From Legionella sp. (lineage in GTDB: Bacteria > Pseudomonadota > Gammaproteobacteria > Legionellales > Legionellaceae), in assembly GCA_030680075.1 (NCBI GenBank), contig JAUXWR010000540.1, forward strand, positions 1-64,000: a stretch of 64,000 nt of DNA, in the 5' to 3' direction. The notes beneath the pieces were generated by a model. It worked only from the letters and a program-made list of their open reading frames with translations, did not search any database and was not told where the DNA came from. Position 1 is the stretch's first letter, and every line of letters starts with the position of its first letter. This document shows positions 28,605 to 36,172 of the stretch, in pieces. Both the position numbers and the translations under genes were made by a program.

Positions 28605-29285
28605 TTAAATATTATATGAACAACCTGCTTCATCGGCGGAGGTTATCGCGTTAGGCTCCGCTTTAAACAAGCGGCCTTCATAAACGCGTGTTCCTCGTTC
28701 TTTTTTATCACTCGTATATTTTTCATAAGTGCGATTTACATTTCTATTGACGATCTCGTTACCATTAAAATCAATATCTTTTGCCCTCATCTTATAGATA
28801 TGGAACGTTCTACTGATGCCATCCCCATAGTATTTGCAGCGCTTTAACTGATGGATTAAAGCCTCCAAACCGTCTAAATCATCTCTTTTTATATCGAATG
28901 TAGCCCTGTCAGCGCAACTCTCGAGTTTAGCAAAATTTGAATCGCCTATTTGCTTGTAATATATCTCTGATATAACTCCATCAATTACCGTTACAGTGCA
29001 TTCGACGTTATGGTCATGTATAGGGGTTTTTTGTCCGGGGCCAAACGCAAATACGAACATGGAGAGAGGATCATCCGGATCAGGGTTATCAAAGACCAAG
29101 TGTCTACCAATTCCTTTGGCTTCAGTTGTAGTGGAATCAGCAGGTGTATACACAGATGCATCAAACTTACCACTTGCTAGCATCGTGGGTATTGATACTG
29201 AGGCAGTCTTATAGTTTATTTCCTGCAATGAGCTTAGTGCATCGGTAATTGCGCGCTCATTTGCCGCCATAATCGGATTAGCCAT
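28605..29285 (-). CDS. Cysteine-dioxygenase-like cupin protein
   Basis: 226 residues. FAFGPGQKTPIHDHNVECTV carries a cupin metal site: His90 and His92, with His162 (SRTFHIYK) as third ligand, the three-histidine pattern of cysteine dioxygenase. Such enzymes oxidise cysteine or another thiol to a sulfinic acid with Fe2+ and O2. Cys96 lies four residues after His92; in mammalian enzyme the cross-link cysteine is five after, so a cross-linked cofactor is uncertain. No signal peptide. It sits alone among accessory genes; the substrate might be cysteine or another thiol. Confidence 0.7.
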   Translation of the reverse strand: MANPIMAANERAITDALSSLQEINYKTASVSIPTMLASGKFDASVYTPADSTTTEAKGIGRHLVFDNPDPDDPLSMFVFAFGPGQKTPIHDHNVECTVTVIDGVISEIYYKQIGDSNFAKLESCADRATFDIKRDDLDGLEALIHQLKRCKYYGDGISRTFHIYKMRAKDIDFNGNEIVNRNVNRTYEKYTSDKKERGTRVYEGRLFKAEPNAITSADEAGCSYNI

Positions 29286-29403
29286 TATTTATCTCCGGAA
29301 AATGTGTAAAAATTATTATTTTTTCATATTGGTTTATTTATGCCCGAAATTCTACCATAACCTCAATACGGTTTAAATATAATCAAGAGCCAGGGCATTT
29401 GAT

Positions 29404-31284
29404 TTATAGATAATTAATGCCCTGCAAATACGCCTCTAAATTGTCTAAATCGGTGGGGGATTGAACATCAGCCGGCATTAAATCTAACGCTAAGCTTTGA
29501 GACGCTGTCTGAAAAAAACGCTGTTTGGCGAGATTGATTGCTACTTTATCTCTATTCCTATCCTCAAAAAAATCGCCTCCCGACAATGATGAGCAACTCG
29601 AAGAGGTGAGAGCTGCTTTTAGAGGTGCTTGGTTATTAAAGACGGACGTTAGCAATGGAGGGGCTTTTTTTTGCAAGTTATTAGATGATCCCCCCCTTTT
29701 GTTTACAGGCTTCCATGTATAAATGTCTTGCAAAGGCATACCATATTTTTCCTTCCAAATGTCATAAGCCTCCTCGGCAGTCAGGGATGTTAAGTCCTCA
29801 AAAGTCAACGGGATATTATTATAAGCTATACATGCTAATTGCTTTCTTAAGGTTGTAGAATGCACTCCAAGCTCATCGGTGACGGGAGTTATCTTCTTAT
29901 AAAATAAAATACATTCATGAATTTCAGCTAAAGTCCGAGTGGATATATCCACTTGAGAAACCTCTACGGGCAGATAGTAAGCCTGACCAAATTGATCTAC
30001 AAGGCTTCTTTCTGTACTATTTTTAAGAAGATCATAATTAAGCTTAAGCACGGATCTTGTAAAAAATCTGGCAAGAGCGCCCATACTTACCTGGAGTATT
30101 TTGGTTGCCTGATACATACTCTTGCTCTCTCGAATGAAAGCATGAATAGTTTCAAAGGTGCTAGTTTTTAAGCATATTTTACCAATTTTCAATGGATTAG
30201 TATCTTTATCCCCGCATTCCTCAGGGCTTGTCATGGTATCCTTTGAATAAGGCTCTTCCGTTAGCGTTGGCAATGGAGGAGCACTTTGTTGATCTTCATC
30301 ATTCGATGTGCCTAAGTCTACCTCCGAAAATTTGCGTTTACGAGAAGACGGCTTCGTATTAATCTCAAGTAAAGGCTTATAGTAAGTTGTTTCCCAGTGA
30401 GCTTCAGCTTTTTGAACCTTCAGCTTTGTTAGCGTCCTAAAAGTCAAATGCTTATCAGAGAGTGTAAAATTGTTCAAATGGAATCTTATGGTATTTGCAT
30501 GCACGTCAAACTCATTAGCAATTTGAACTATCGACTTTCCGGTCAGAGCCTGAGCATGAATTTGAGCTAAAGTAACTGTCGAGAAATCTGCCTCAAAAAC
30601 TTCTATGGGCTGAGAATAGGCATTTCCGTATTGGCTTCTTACGCTCTCTTCTGTACTATTTTTAAGAACCTCATAATTAAGGTTAAGCTTGGACCTTGCG
30701 AGAAATCGGCTTAGAACACCAGTTCTAACCTTGAGCTTATCAGCTGCATGATCCAGGCTATCGCTGTTTCGAATGTGGGAATGAATTGTTTTAAAGGTCA
30801 AAGCTAACAAGCTTGTTTCTCGTAGCGTAGTGTAATCATCACCCCAGTGCTCTTGAGCTGCCTGGATAGTAAGCGTTTGAAGTTTTTTAAAAGTAAGCAG
30901 GATTTCTTCTTTATCTTTAAAACTAGACAGCTGATTATCTAAAGTAGACCTGTTAATGCCCAGCCCCTCCGCCACAATTGTTTTAACCGGCCAGGTTAGA
31001 ATGAGGGAATGAATTTGTTTCAGAGAGTAATTTGAAATAAATAAAGTTTTAGTTAGAGGGTAACTATAAGTGTGACCGAAAGCCTTTCTCAACTCTGATG
31101 GAGTAGAGGATTTTAATAACTCAATAGTAATAGGCCCCCCATTGCACACAAATTGAGCAAGATGTTCTTGCAAAGCGGAGGAATCTACATTTAATTCAGC
31201 GACTACTTCTTCAATTGAAGGATTTGTTAAAATTAGGGCATGAATAAAGAAAAGACTGTAACTCTTCAGAAGGGATTGAGACAT
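29404..31284 (-). CDS. Tandem HTH-like module protein, six modules, with NLS-like basic motif (paralogue 1)
   Basis: 626 residues. It is made of six modules of about 75-80 residues. Each opens with a helix such as SLKQIHSLIL, then a helix-turn-helix-like segment such as IVAEGLGINRSTLDNQLSSF, then LTFKKL...AQEHWG..Y. The helix-turn-helix resembles that of Hin-type recombinases and IS30-like regulators. After module 4 comes SSRKRKFSEVDLGTSNDEDQ, a basic then acidic patch shared by the paralogues; two more modules follow. No signal peptide or membrane helix. Tandem DNA-binding with nuclear import in a host cell is a hypothesis. Nearest relatives are the next three genes. Confidence 0.8.
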   Translation of the reverse strand: MSQSLLKSYSLFFIHALILTNPSIEEVVAELNVDSSALQEHLAQFVCNGGPITIELLKSSTPSELRKAFGHTYSYPLTKTLFISNYSLKQIHSLILTWPVKTIVAEGLGINRSTLDNQLSSFKDKEEILLTFKKLQTLTIQAAQEHWGDDYTTLRETSLLALTFKTIHSHIRNSDSLDHAADKLKVRTGVLSRFLARSKLNLNYEVLKNSTEESVRSQYGNAYSQPIEVFEADFSTVTLAQIHAQALTGKSIVQIANEFDVHANTIRFHLNNFTLSDKHLTFRTLTKLKVQKAEAHWETTYYKPLLEINTKPSSRKRKFSEVDLGTSNDEDQQSAPPLPTLTEEPYSKDTMTSPEECGDKDTNPLKIGKICLKTSTFETIHAFIRESKSMYQATKILQVSMGALARFFTRSVLKLNYDLLKNSTERSLVDQFGQAYYLPVEVSQVDISTRTLAEIHECILFYKKITPVTDELGVHSTTLRKQLACIAYNNIPLTFEDLTSLTAEEAYDIWKEKYGMPLQDIYTWKPVNKRGGSSNNLQKKAPPLLTSVFNNQAPLKAALTSSSCSSLSGGDFFEDRNRDKVAINLAKQRFFQTASQSLALDLMPADVQSPTDLDNLEAYLQGINYL

Positions 31285-31317
31285 CTTCTAATTTCCGTAC
31301 TGATTTATTTGCCGATA

Positions 31318-31327
31318 TTGTATCATA
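31318..31327 (-). promoter_or_regulatory. Shared promoter box of the HTH-module gene family
   Basis: On the coding strand the sequence is TATGATACAA, about 34 bp before the start of the 626-residue gene. The same ten bases occur at similar distance before three other genes (32756-32765, 34435-34444, 37382-37391). It resembles a -10 box extended downstream; no matching -35 box is evident. Confidence 0.55.
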
Positions 31328-31422
31328 TATACAAAAAGGTTTAAATATGACCATATCTTGGGGTGGTTATTATTTTCAGGGATCAGCAAATCATTTTTGC
31401 TGATCCCTGAAAATAGGTGGCA

Positions 31423-32718
31423 TCAGTATTTGAATTTGTTATCTACAGCATATTCGTTATCTACAGCATATTTGGCAAACAGTTTAGAAAGAATGTCTGG
31501 TGCTGGATTAAAAAAAGGCTGACTTGCGGGAGTGCCTGTCGCTGAAAGAGCTCCTGCCACGGGTGTTGCGAGAGAGGTTGCATCAGGGGCAGGCTCTTGA
31601 GACAAAGTACGGGTTTCTGGTGCGGGAGTAGTCGTTAACGTTGAACCTGAATCTTGTGGTGCTGGCGTTACATTAAAAAAACGCAGGGGTCTCACAACAG
31701 GAAACGGAGGGGTTATTCGTTGATCTTCATCATTCGAGTGATCTAGCTCCGGACGTTTGCGTTTACGAGAAACCGGCCTGCTATAAATTTCCTCCAAACG
31801 CTTATAGTAACGTTCCCTCCAAATATCTTTAGCTGCATCAGGACTCAGGTGTGTTAAGGCCTCGAAGGTCAAGGGGCTCCCATTATAGTCAACACGAGAT
31901 AAATATTGACAAAAGGTAACTACATGTTCTTTTAAATTATAGGCGGTTGTTGATATTTGCTCTCTACTAGCTAGAGCCTCTGCATGAATATAGGCTAAAG
32001 AACGTTTAGACATGTGCGTATAAGAAATTTTTATGGGCTTATTATAATCAACTTTACCATATTGCTCTTTTAGTGTTTTTTTGTCGTTATTTCTAAGATG
32101 TTCTTCAGTAAGTTTAAGTGCGGATCGTGATAATAATATACGCAGAGCTCTATCATTAATTCCGATGGCTATTGCGGCATCATACAGGGTTGGGGTGTTT
32201 CGAATGTAGTAATGAACTTCTGATAAACGAATACCTGTCAAGTCTCTTGTAATTTTGTTCAGGGGCTTTGTATACTTGGCTCCCTCCGTGTTTAGAGCGT
32301 CTTCAATCGTAAGATCTTGCCACTGTTTAAACGTACGAGATGGGTTAAAACTTTTAAGTTGATTATTTAACGTGTAAGCGGCAACCCCCAAGGATTTTGC
32401 CGCGTCTTTTATAGAACGAGTGATACGAATGAGAGCATGAGCTTGCTTCATAGAATAATTTGAAAGTTCAAATTTCAAGGCATTAGGTTTATCTGAAGCT
32501 ATAGGTTTACTATAATCGTTATCATAAGCCTCTATAAAGTCTTCAAGATTCGGTTTTTTTAAAAATTCAACAGTAACAGGCTCTCCCTGATATTGTAATC
32601 GGGCAAGCTGCTCTTTCAGGAGAATGGGGGTTGTGTTTAATTCGGCGGCTACTTCGTCAATCGAAGGATTTGCTATAAGTTGTGCACGAATAAAGGCAAG
32701 ACTATAAGATTTGATCAT
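31423..32718 (-). CDS. Tandem HTH-like module protein, four modules, with NLS-like basic motif (paralogue 2)
   Basis: 431 residues. Four modules, e.g. SYSLAFIRAQLIANPSIDEV and TRSIKDAAKSLGVAAYTLNN, align one to one with those of its neighbours. After module 4 comes VSRKRKRPELDHSNDEDQR, then a proline- and threonine-rich tail ending in ILSKLFAKYAVDNEYAVDN. In the tail a 17-bp direct repeat (31437 and 31455) duplicates AVDN. The tail motif SATGTPASQPFF recurs in paralogue 3, so the C-terminal parts are homologous too. Possible host-targeted DNA-binding effector; no secretion evidence. Confidence 0.8.
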   Translation of the reverse strand: MIKSYSLAFIRAQLIANPSIDEVAAELNTTPILLKEQLARLQYQGEPVTVEFLKKPNLEDFIEAYDNDYSKPIASDKPNALKFELSNYSMKQAHALIRITRSIKDAAKSLGVAAYTLNNQLKSFNPSRTFKQWQDLTIEDALNTEGAKYTKPLNKITRDLTGIRLSEVHYYIRNTPTLYDAAIAIGINDRALRILLSRSALKLTEEHLRNNDKKTLKEQYGKVDYNKPIKISYTHMSKRSLAYIHAEALASREQISTTAYNLKEHVVTFCQYLSRVDYNGSPLTFEALTHLSPDAAKDIWRERYYKRLEEIYSRPVSRKRKRPELDHSNDEDQRITPPFPVVRPLRFFNVTPAPQDSGSTLTTTPAPETRTLSQEPAPDATSLATPVAGALSATGTPASQPFFNPAPDILSKLFAKYAVDNEYAVDNKFKY

Positions 32719-32755
32719 TTTCTATTTTCTCAGCATCATTTATTAATGATGAGAA

Positions 32756-32765
32756 TTGTATCATA
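32756..32765 (-). promoter_or_regulatory. Shared promoter box of the HTH-module gene family
   Basis: TATGATACAATTC on the coding strand, 38 bp before the start of paralogue 2. The following leader, with ATTAATAAATGATSCTGAGAAAA, is almost the same before paralogue 3, showing that promoter and gene were duplicated together. Confidence 0.55.
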
Positions 32766-32797
32766 TGTGCAATAATCTTTCATATGGTTAATAGGTG

Positions 32798-33007
32798 CGC
32801 AGTAGAGTTTTTTAAATCTCGGAAAAAAGGGCTCTTTGCGAACAAATGATAGTCATTGTGGGTAAATGGTCGTCATTGCGAACAAAGTGAAGCAATCCAG
32901 TGGCCTTAGAAAGGCTAATCTGTATACCTATTGTTCGAAAGGTCACTGGATTGCTTCACTTTGTTCGCAATGACGAGTTATTTATCAGCAATTAAAAATT
33001 ATCCTGT
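32798..33007. repeat. Long inverted-repeat element abutting and entering a CDS
   Basis: Arms CGTCATTGCGAACAAAGTGA (32868) and the complement TCACTTTGTTCGCAATGACG (about 32958-32977) flank a GCAATCCAG/CTGGATTGC pair. The outer left end, TTTTAAATCTCGGAAAAA, matches the complement of the right end of the element at 28218-28388, and the right end AATTAAAAATTATCCTGTG matches its terminal repeat. That right end contains the stop codon of the CDS at 32999. A related fragment, CTTTGCGAACAAATGATAGT, precedes it. Confidence 0.75.
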
Positions 33008-34396
33008 GAATTGGTGCTCGCGTGCATAAGCGTCAAACAGTTTAGAGAGAATGTCGGTCTTTGGTGCTGGGGTTTCACTAAAAAAAAGCTGGCTTGTACG
33101 AGTGCCTATCGCTGAAAAATATCCTGCCACAGGTGTTGGAACAGAGGCTTCATTAGAGGGAAGCTCTGTAGGCAAAGCTGATGCTGGAGTGCTGAGGTTT
33201 GGCTCTACAGGTGTTGGAACAGAGGCTTCATTAGAGGGAAGCTCTGTAGGCAAAGCTGGTGCTGGAGTGCTGAGGTTTGGCTCTACAGGTTTTGGAACAG
33301 AGGTTTCATTAGAGGGAAGCTCTGTAGGCAAAGCTGATGCTGGAGTGCTGAGGTTTGGCTCTACACGTGTTGGAAAGGGAGGGGTTCTTTGTTGGTCTTC
33401 ATCATTCGAAGGACTTAAGTCTTCCACCGAGCGTTTACGTTTACGAGAAGGCGGACAGGTATAAAGTTCTCCCAACGGCTTATTGAAACGGTCCTTCCAA
33501 AAATCCTCATCGGGATTCAGTTGTTTCAACTTCTCAAAAGTCAAGGGATTGTTGTCCTCATCGGAAACATAGGCTAAATATTTTCTTAATGTATCTCCAT
33601 GTACTCCCAAAGTATAAGCGGATGGGTGTATTTCCTTTATAGCTAAAGCTTTAGCACGAATCTCGGCTAAAGTGCGTGTCCAGATGGGTCTATAAGAAAT
33701 TTCTAGGGGCTTATCATAAGCATCATCACCGAATTGTTCTCTTAGTTTTTTTTCTTCGTTATCTTTAAGGAGTTCATAAGTCAGTTCAAGCTTTGTTTTT
33801 CCGAGAAATATACGAAGCGACCTATCGCTAACCTTGACAGCTGTTGCAGCATTACCGAAGGTTGTCGCTGCTCGAATACAGGAATGAATTTCGCGGAAAG
33901 TATAATCTGACAAGTTTTTTTTAATTTTTAACAAGCGCTCTGGATACTTTGCTCCTGCTTCTTTTTGGGCGTCTTCAATCGCGAGATTTTGCCATTGCTC
34001 AAAAGTAAGAGATTGGTCTTTATATTTAAAATTTTCAAGTTGATTAATCAACGTATAATGGGCAGTTCCCAAGGCTTCGGCCACCTTTATTATAGAGGTA
34101 CTGATACGAATGAGAGCGTGAATTTGCTTCATGGAATAATCTGAAATTCCGGTTCCGTTTGAAGGTCTTCTATTGACTATTGGTTTACAATAAAGGTTAC
34201 CGAATATATTTATTAAGTCTTGGGGAGCCGTATTTTTTAAATATTCAGCAGTAACAGGCACTCCCTTATATTTAAATCGGGCAAGATGCTCTTCTAAGGC
34301 TGTGGGTGTTACGCGTAATTCGGAGGCTACTTCCTCAATTGAGGGATTTGCTATAAGTTGAGCATGAATAAAGGCAAGACTATAAGATTGGATCAT
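32999..34396 (-). CDS. Tandem HTH-like module protein, four modules, with NLS-like motif and proline-rich repeats (paralogue 3)
   Basis: 465 residues. Four modules, e.g. SYSLAFIHAQLIANPSIEEV, DYSMKQIHALIRISTSIIKV and LGVHGDTLRKYLAYV, then PPSRKRKRSVEDLSPSNDED. The C-terminal region has a 26-residue repeat (VEPNLSTPASALPTELPSNE plus six residues) three times, encoded by the 78-bp tandem repeat at 33129-33362, and ends like paralogue 2 (ILSKLFDAYA). The last three codons and the stop lie in a mobile-type palindromic element, so the C terminus may have been altered by its insertion. Function hypothesised as for the family. Confidence 0.8.
   Translation of the reverse strand: MIQSYSLAFIHAQLIANPSIEEVASELRVTPTALEEHLARFKYKGVPVTAEYLKNTAPQDLINIFGNLYCKPIVNRRPSNGTGISDYSMKQIHALIRISTSIIKVAEALGTAHYTLINQLENFKYKDQSLTFEQWQNLAIEDAQKEAGAKYPERLLKIKKNLSDYTFREIHSCIRAATTFGNAATAVKVSDRSLRIFLGKTKLELTYELLKDNEEKKLREQFGDDAYDKPLEISYRPIWTRTLAEIRAKALAIKEIHPSAYTLGVHGDTLRKYLAYVSDEDNNPLTFEKLKQLNPDEDFWKDRFNKPLGELYTCPPSRKRKRSVEDLSPSNDEDQQRTPPFPTRVEPNLSTPASALPTELPSNETSVPKPVEPNLSTPAPALPTELPSNEASVPTPVEPNLSTPASALPTELPSNEASVPTPVAGYFSAIGTRTSQLFFSETPAPKTDILSKLFDAYAREHQFTG
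33129..33362 (-). repeat. 78-bp tandem repeat inside a CDS (three copies)
   Basis: The unit beginning ACAGGTGTTGGAACAGAGG on the plus strand starts at 33129, 33207 and 33285, and a degenerate start is at 33363; spacing is exactly 78 bp (26 codons), so frame is kept. The copies differ at few positions. The encoded peptide is proline-, serine- and threonine-rich. The number of units probably varies between strains. Confidence 0.9.
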
Positions 34397-34434
34397 TATC
34401 TGTTTTTCTCAGGATCATTTATTAATGGTGTGAA

Positions 34435-34444
34435 TTGTATCATA
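34435..34444 (-). promoter_or_regulatory. Shared promoter box of the HTH-module gene family
   Basis: TATGATACAATTC on the coding strand, 39 bp before the start of paralogue 3. It lies within the last few codons of, and just beyond, the 331-residue upstream gene's stop region, so paralogue 3 has its own promoter despite the short gap. Confidence 0.55.
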
Positions 34445-34446
34445 TG

Positions 34447-35442
34447 TTATTGATGCTCAATGGCAAATATTGAAGAAAAAGGAGGAGCCTCGATTGCAGG
34501 ACAACTACTCGATATTAAAGTTGAGTCTGGGTGTTTTGTTTGTTTTTTACTAAAAAAACTGAAGCCTGCAAGAGCGCCTTTCGTTAAATACCATTCCTCC
34601 ACCGGCAGGGGTATAGGAGGAGCTATTTGTTGAGCTTTTTCAGATGAAGCGTCTAGTTTCTTACGTTTATTTCTAATGATAATCTGTTTACTGTAATCGT
34701 TTTGCAAACGAATATCATTTAACTCAAACGTTTTCAGGTATTTACATGATAGGGGAATGCCATTATGAGAAAATTTCACTAATTTTCTTCTTAAGGTGTT
34801 TGCACATATTCCTAACCATGCTGCGATCTGTGCTTCTGATTTCTTGTGCAAAATTTTGGCATGTAACTGTGCCAGGCTAACTGATGTAATGTCTTCGCGA
34901 CAATCTTTCAGCGGCTGATAATAAGCCTCACCATATTGCTTTATCATGGCAATAGGCGTAATTGTTTGAAGTTTTTTGAATTCAAGGTTCGATTTTGCTA
35001 GAAAGATGCAAAGTGTTAAACCATCTGTTCCAAGTTTTATCCCAGCCTGGCTAAGGCTATTGCTGCGCAGGATGTGTTTATGAATTTCATTAAAATTAGT
35101 GCTTGATAAGCGTTTTTTTAACTCACTCGGCAGTATAGTATATTTATCTCCCAATTGAATTTTAACGTCTTGAGGCTCGAGCACTCTCAAGCGGTTAAAA
35201 GTAAGGGGTTTGTTGTTATAGTAAAATTTTTTGAGATATCGATCTAAGGATTCAGGTTGAACGTTCAGTTTGCTTACTGCTATCTCAATAGTCTCACTTT
35301 CAAGAATAAGAGAATGAAGTTGCTGCAGAGTATAGTCTAAGACACAGGGTTTCATGGCGAGGGGCGGGGGATGAGCGCGAAATATCAAAGGGTTTACGAG
35401 TGCTGGGGCATGAATCTTGACCCTCTTGGGGCGTCTGGCCAT
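34447..35442 (-). CDS. Tandem HTH-like module protein, three modules, basic motifs (paralogue 4)
   Basis: 331 residues, the most divergent member. Three modules: YTLQQLHSLILESETIEIAV, FNEIHKHILRSNSLSQAGIK and SLAQLHAKILHKKSEAQIAA with LGICANTLRRKLVKF. A basic motif, RNKRKKLDASSEKAQQ, stands where SRKRK-type motifs occur in the others, and the N terminus is basic as well (MARRPKRVKIH). It lacks the long proline-rich tail. The 5' flank has TATCATA at 35478-35484 (TATGATA on the coding strand), a shorter form of the family box. It ends 51 bp before paralogue 3, read in the same direction. Confidence 0.78.
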   Translation of the reverse strand: MARRPKRVKIHAPALVNPLIFRAHPPPLAMKPCVLDYTLQQLHSLILESETIEIAVSKLNVQPESLDRYLKKFYYNNKPLTFNRLRVLEPQDVKIQLGDKYTILPSELKKRLSSTNFNEIHKHILRSNSLSQAGIKLGTDGLTLCIFLAKSNLEFKKLQTITPIAMIKQYGEAYYQPLKDCREDITSVSLAQLHAKILHKKSEAQIAAWLGICANTLRRKLVKFSHNGIPLSCKYLKTFELNDIRLQNDYSKQIIIRNKRKKLDASSEKAQQIAPPIPLPVEEWYLTKGALAGFSFFSKKQTKHPDSTLISSSCPAIEAPPFSSIFAIEHQ

Positions 35443-35640
35443 TTTATTTTTATCTATGATTATTTATGGCGGAAGCTTATCATAGCTGCATTAATGTTTA
35501 TAGAGTGTATATTCAGGGCGCGTCAATTGACAGCCACTTAATGAACAGATTTTTCAAATTCAATTCATCATTTAATCTCAAAAATAAAAAATACGTCTAT
35601 ACTAGTTTACGAGTCATAAACTTAAACTAAGGAAAGTATC

Positions 35641-36081
35641 ATGTTTAAAAAAATCATATGGATGGTTACTCTCGTATTCTCGTTTGCATTAAGCCAGGCT
35701 GTTTTTGCTAATTCCTGGGAATGCGGTGGAATTAAAAAAATGGTTGAATCATTAAATCTTGATGATGCTCAAAAAACAAAAATAAAACCAATTCTTGAGC
35801 AGTTAATGACAGTAGGAAAAAATGCTGGTTCTCAAATGAACGATCTTGATAAACAAATCAAACAACAAGTGATATCAACTTCAATGGATCAATCGACCGT
35901 TGATGGTTTGATTGACAAGAAAGCTAAACTGATTGGTGACATGATGAAAGCCAAAGTCACTGCTAAAAATCAGATTATCAATATCTTAAATGCTGATCAA
36001 AAAACAAAACTCCAAAATAAAATGAAAGAGTTTGAACAAAAAATGGTTGATAAATATAAACAATGTCATGGCGATGACTAA
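35641..36081 (+). CDS. Spy/CpxP-like periplasmic protein
   Basis: 146 residues. A signal peptide, MFKKIIWMVTLVFSFALSQAVFA, is followed by an all-helical, lysine-rich mature part. LNLDDAQKTKIKPILEQL and ILNADQKTKLQNKM are the paired helices with the degenerate LTxxQ pattern of Spy/CpxP. Those are periplasmic chaperones or stress sensors. Two cysteines (WECGG, KQCHG) may form a disulfide. A ribosome-binding site AAGGAAAG precedes the ATG. It is followed by its own terminator. Confidence 0.75.
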   Translation: MFKKIIWMVTLVFSFALSQAVFANSWECGGIKKMVESLNLDDAQKTKIKPILEQLMTVGKNAGSQMNDLDKQIKQQVISTSMDQSTVDGLIDKKAKLIGDMMKAKVTAKNQIINILNADQKTKLQNKMKEFEQKMVDKYKQCHGDD

Positions 36082-36102
36082 TAACAGTTAGTTGTCACCA
36101 AA

Positions 36103-36124
36103 GGCACCCAACAGGGTGCCTTTT
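36103..36124 (+). terminator. Rho-independent terminator of the Spy-like gene
   Basis: GGCACCC (36103-36109) pairs with GGGTGCC (36114-36120), a four-base loop, and TTTT follows, flanked by further A/T pairing. Confidence 0.85.
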
Positions 36125-36132
36125 ATTTATGC

Positions 36133-36165
36133 TACCGAGCCGCGACCATTAGGGAGCGTTCACCG
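36133..36165. repeat. Fragment of a short dispersed repeat
   Basis: ACCGAGCCGCGACCATTAGG (from 36133) is nearly the same as CCGAGCCACGACCGTCAGGG at 56482, in both cases between the ends of genes. It looks like part of a REP-type palindrome; only one arm is clear. Confidence 0.45.
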
Positions 36166-36172
36166 CGCTTAT

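Noticed and set aside
33051..33464. 137-codon plus-strand open frame with SLEGSSVGKA repeats
   Set aside because: Antisense reading of the 78-bp repeat in paralogue 3; the repeats only mirror the coding strand, and there is no start signal.
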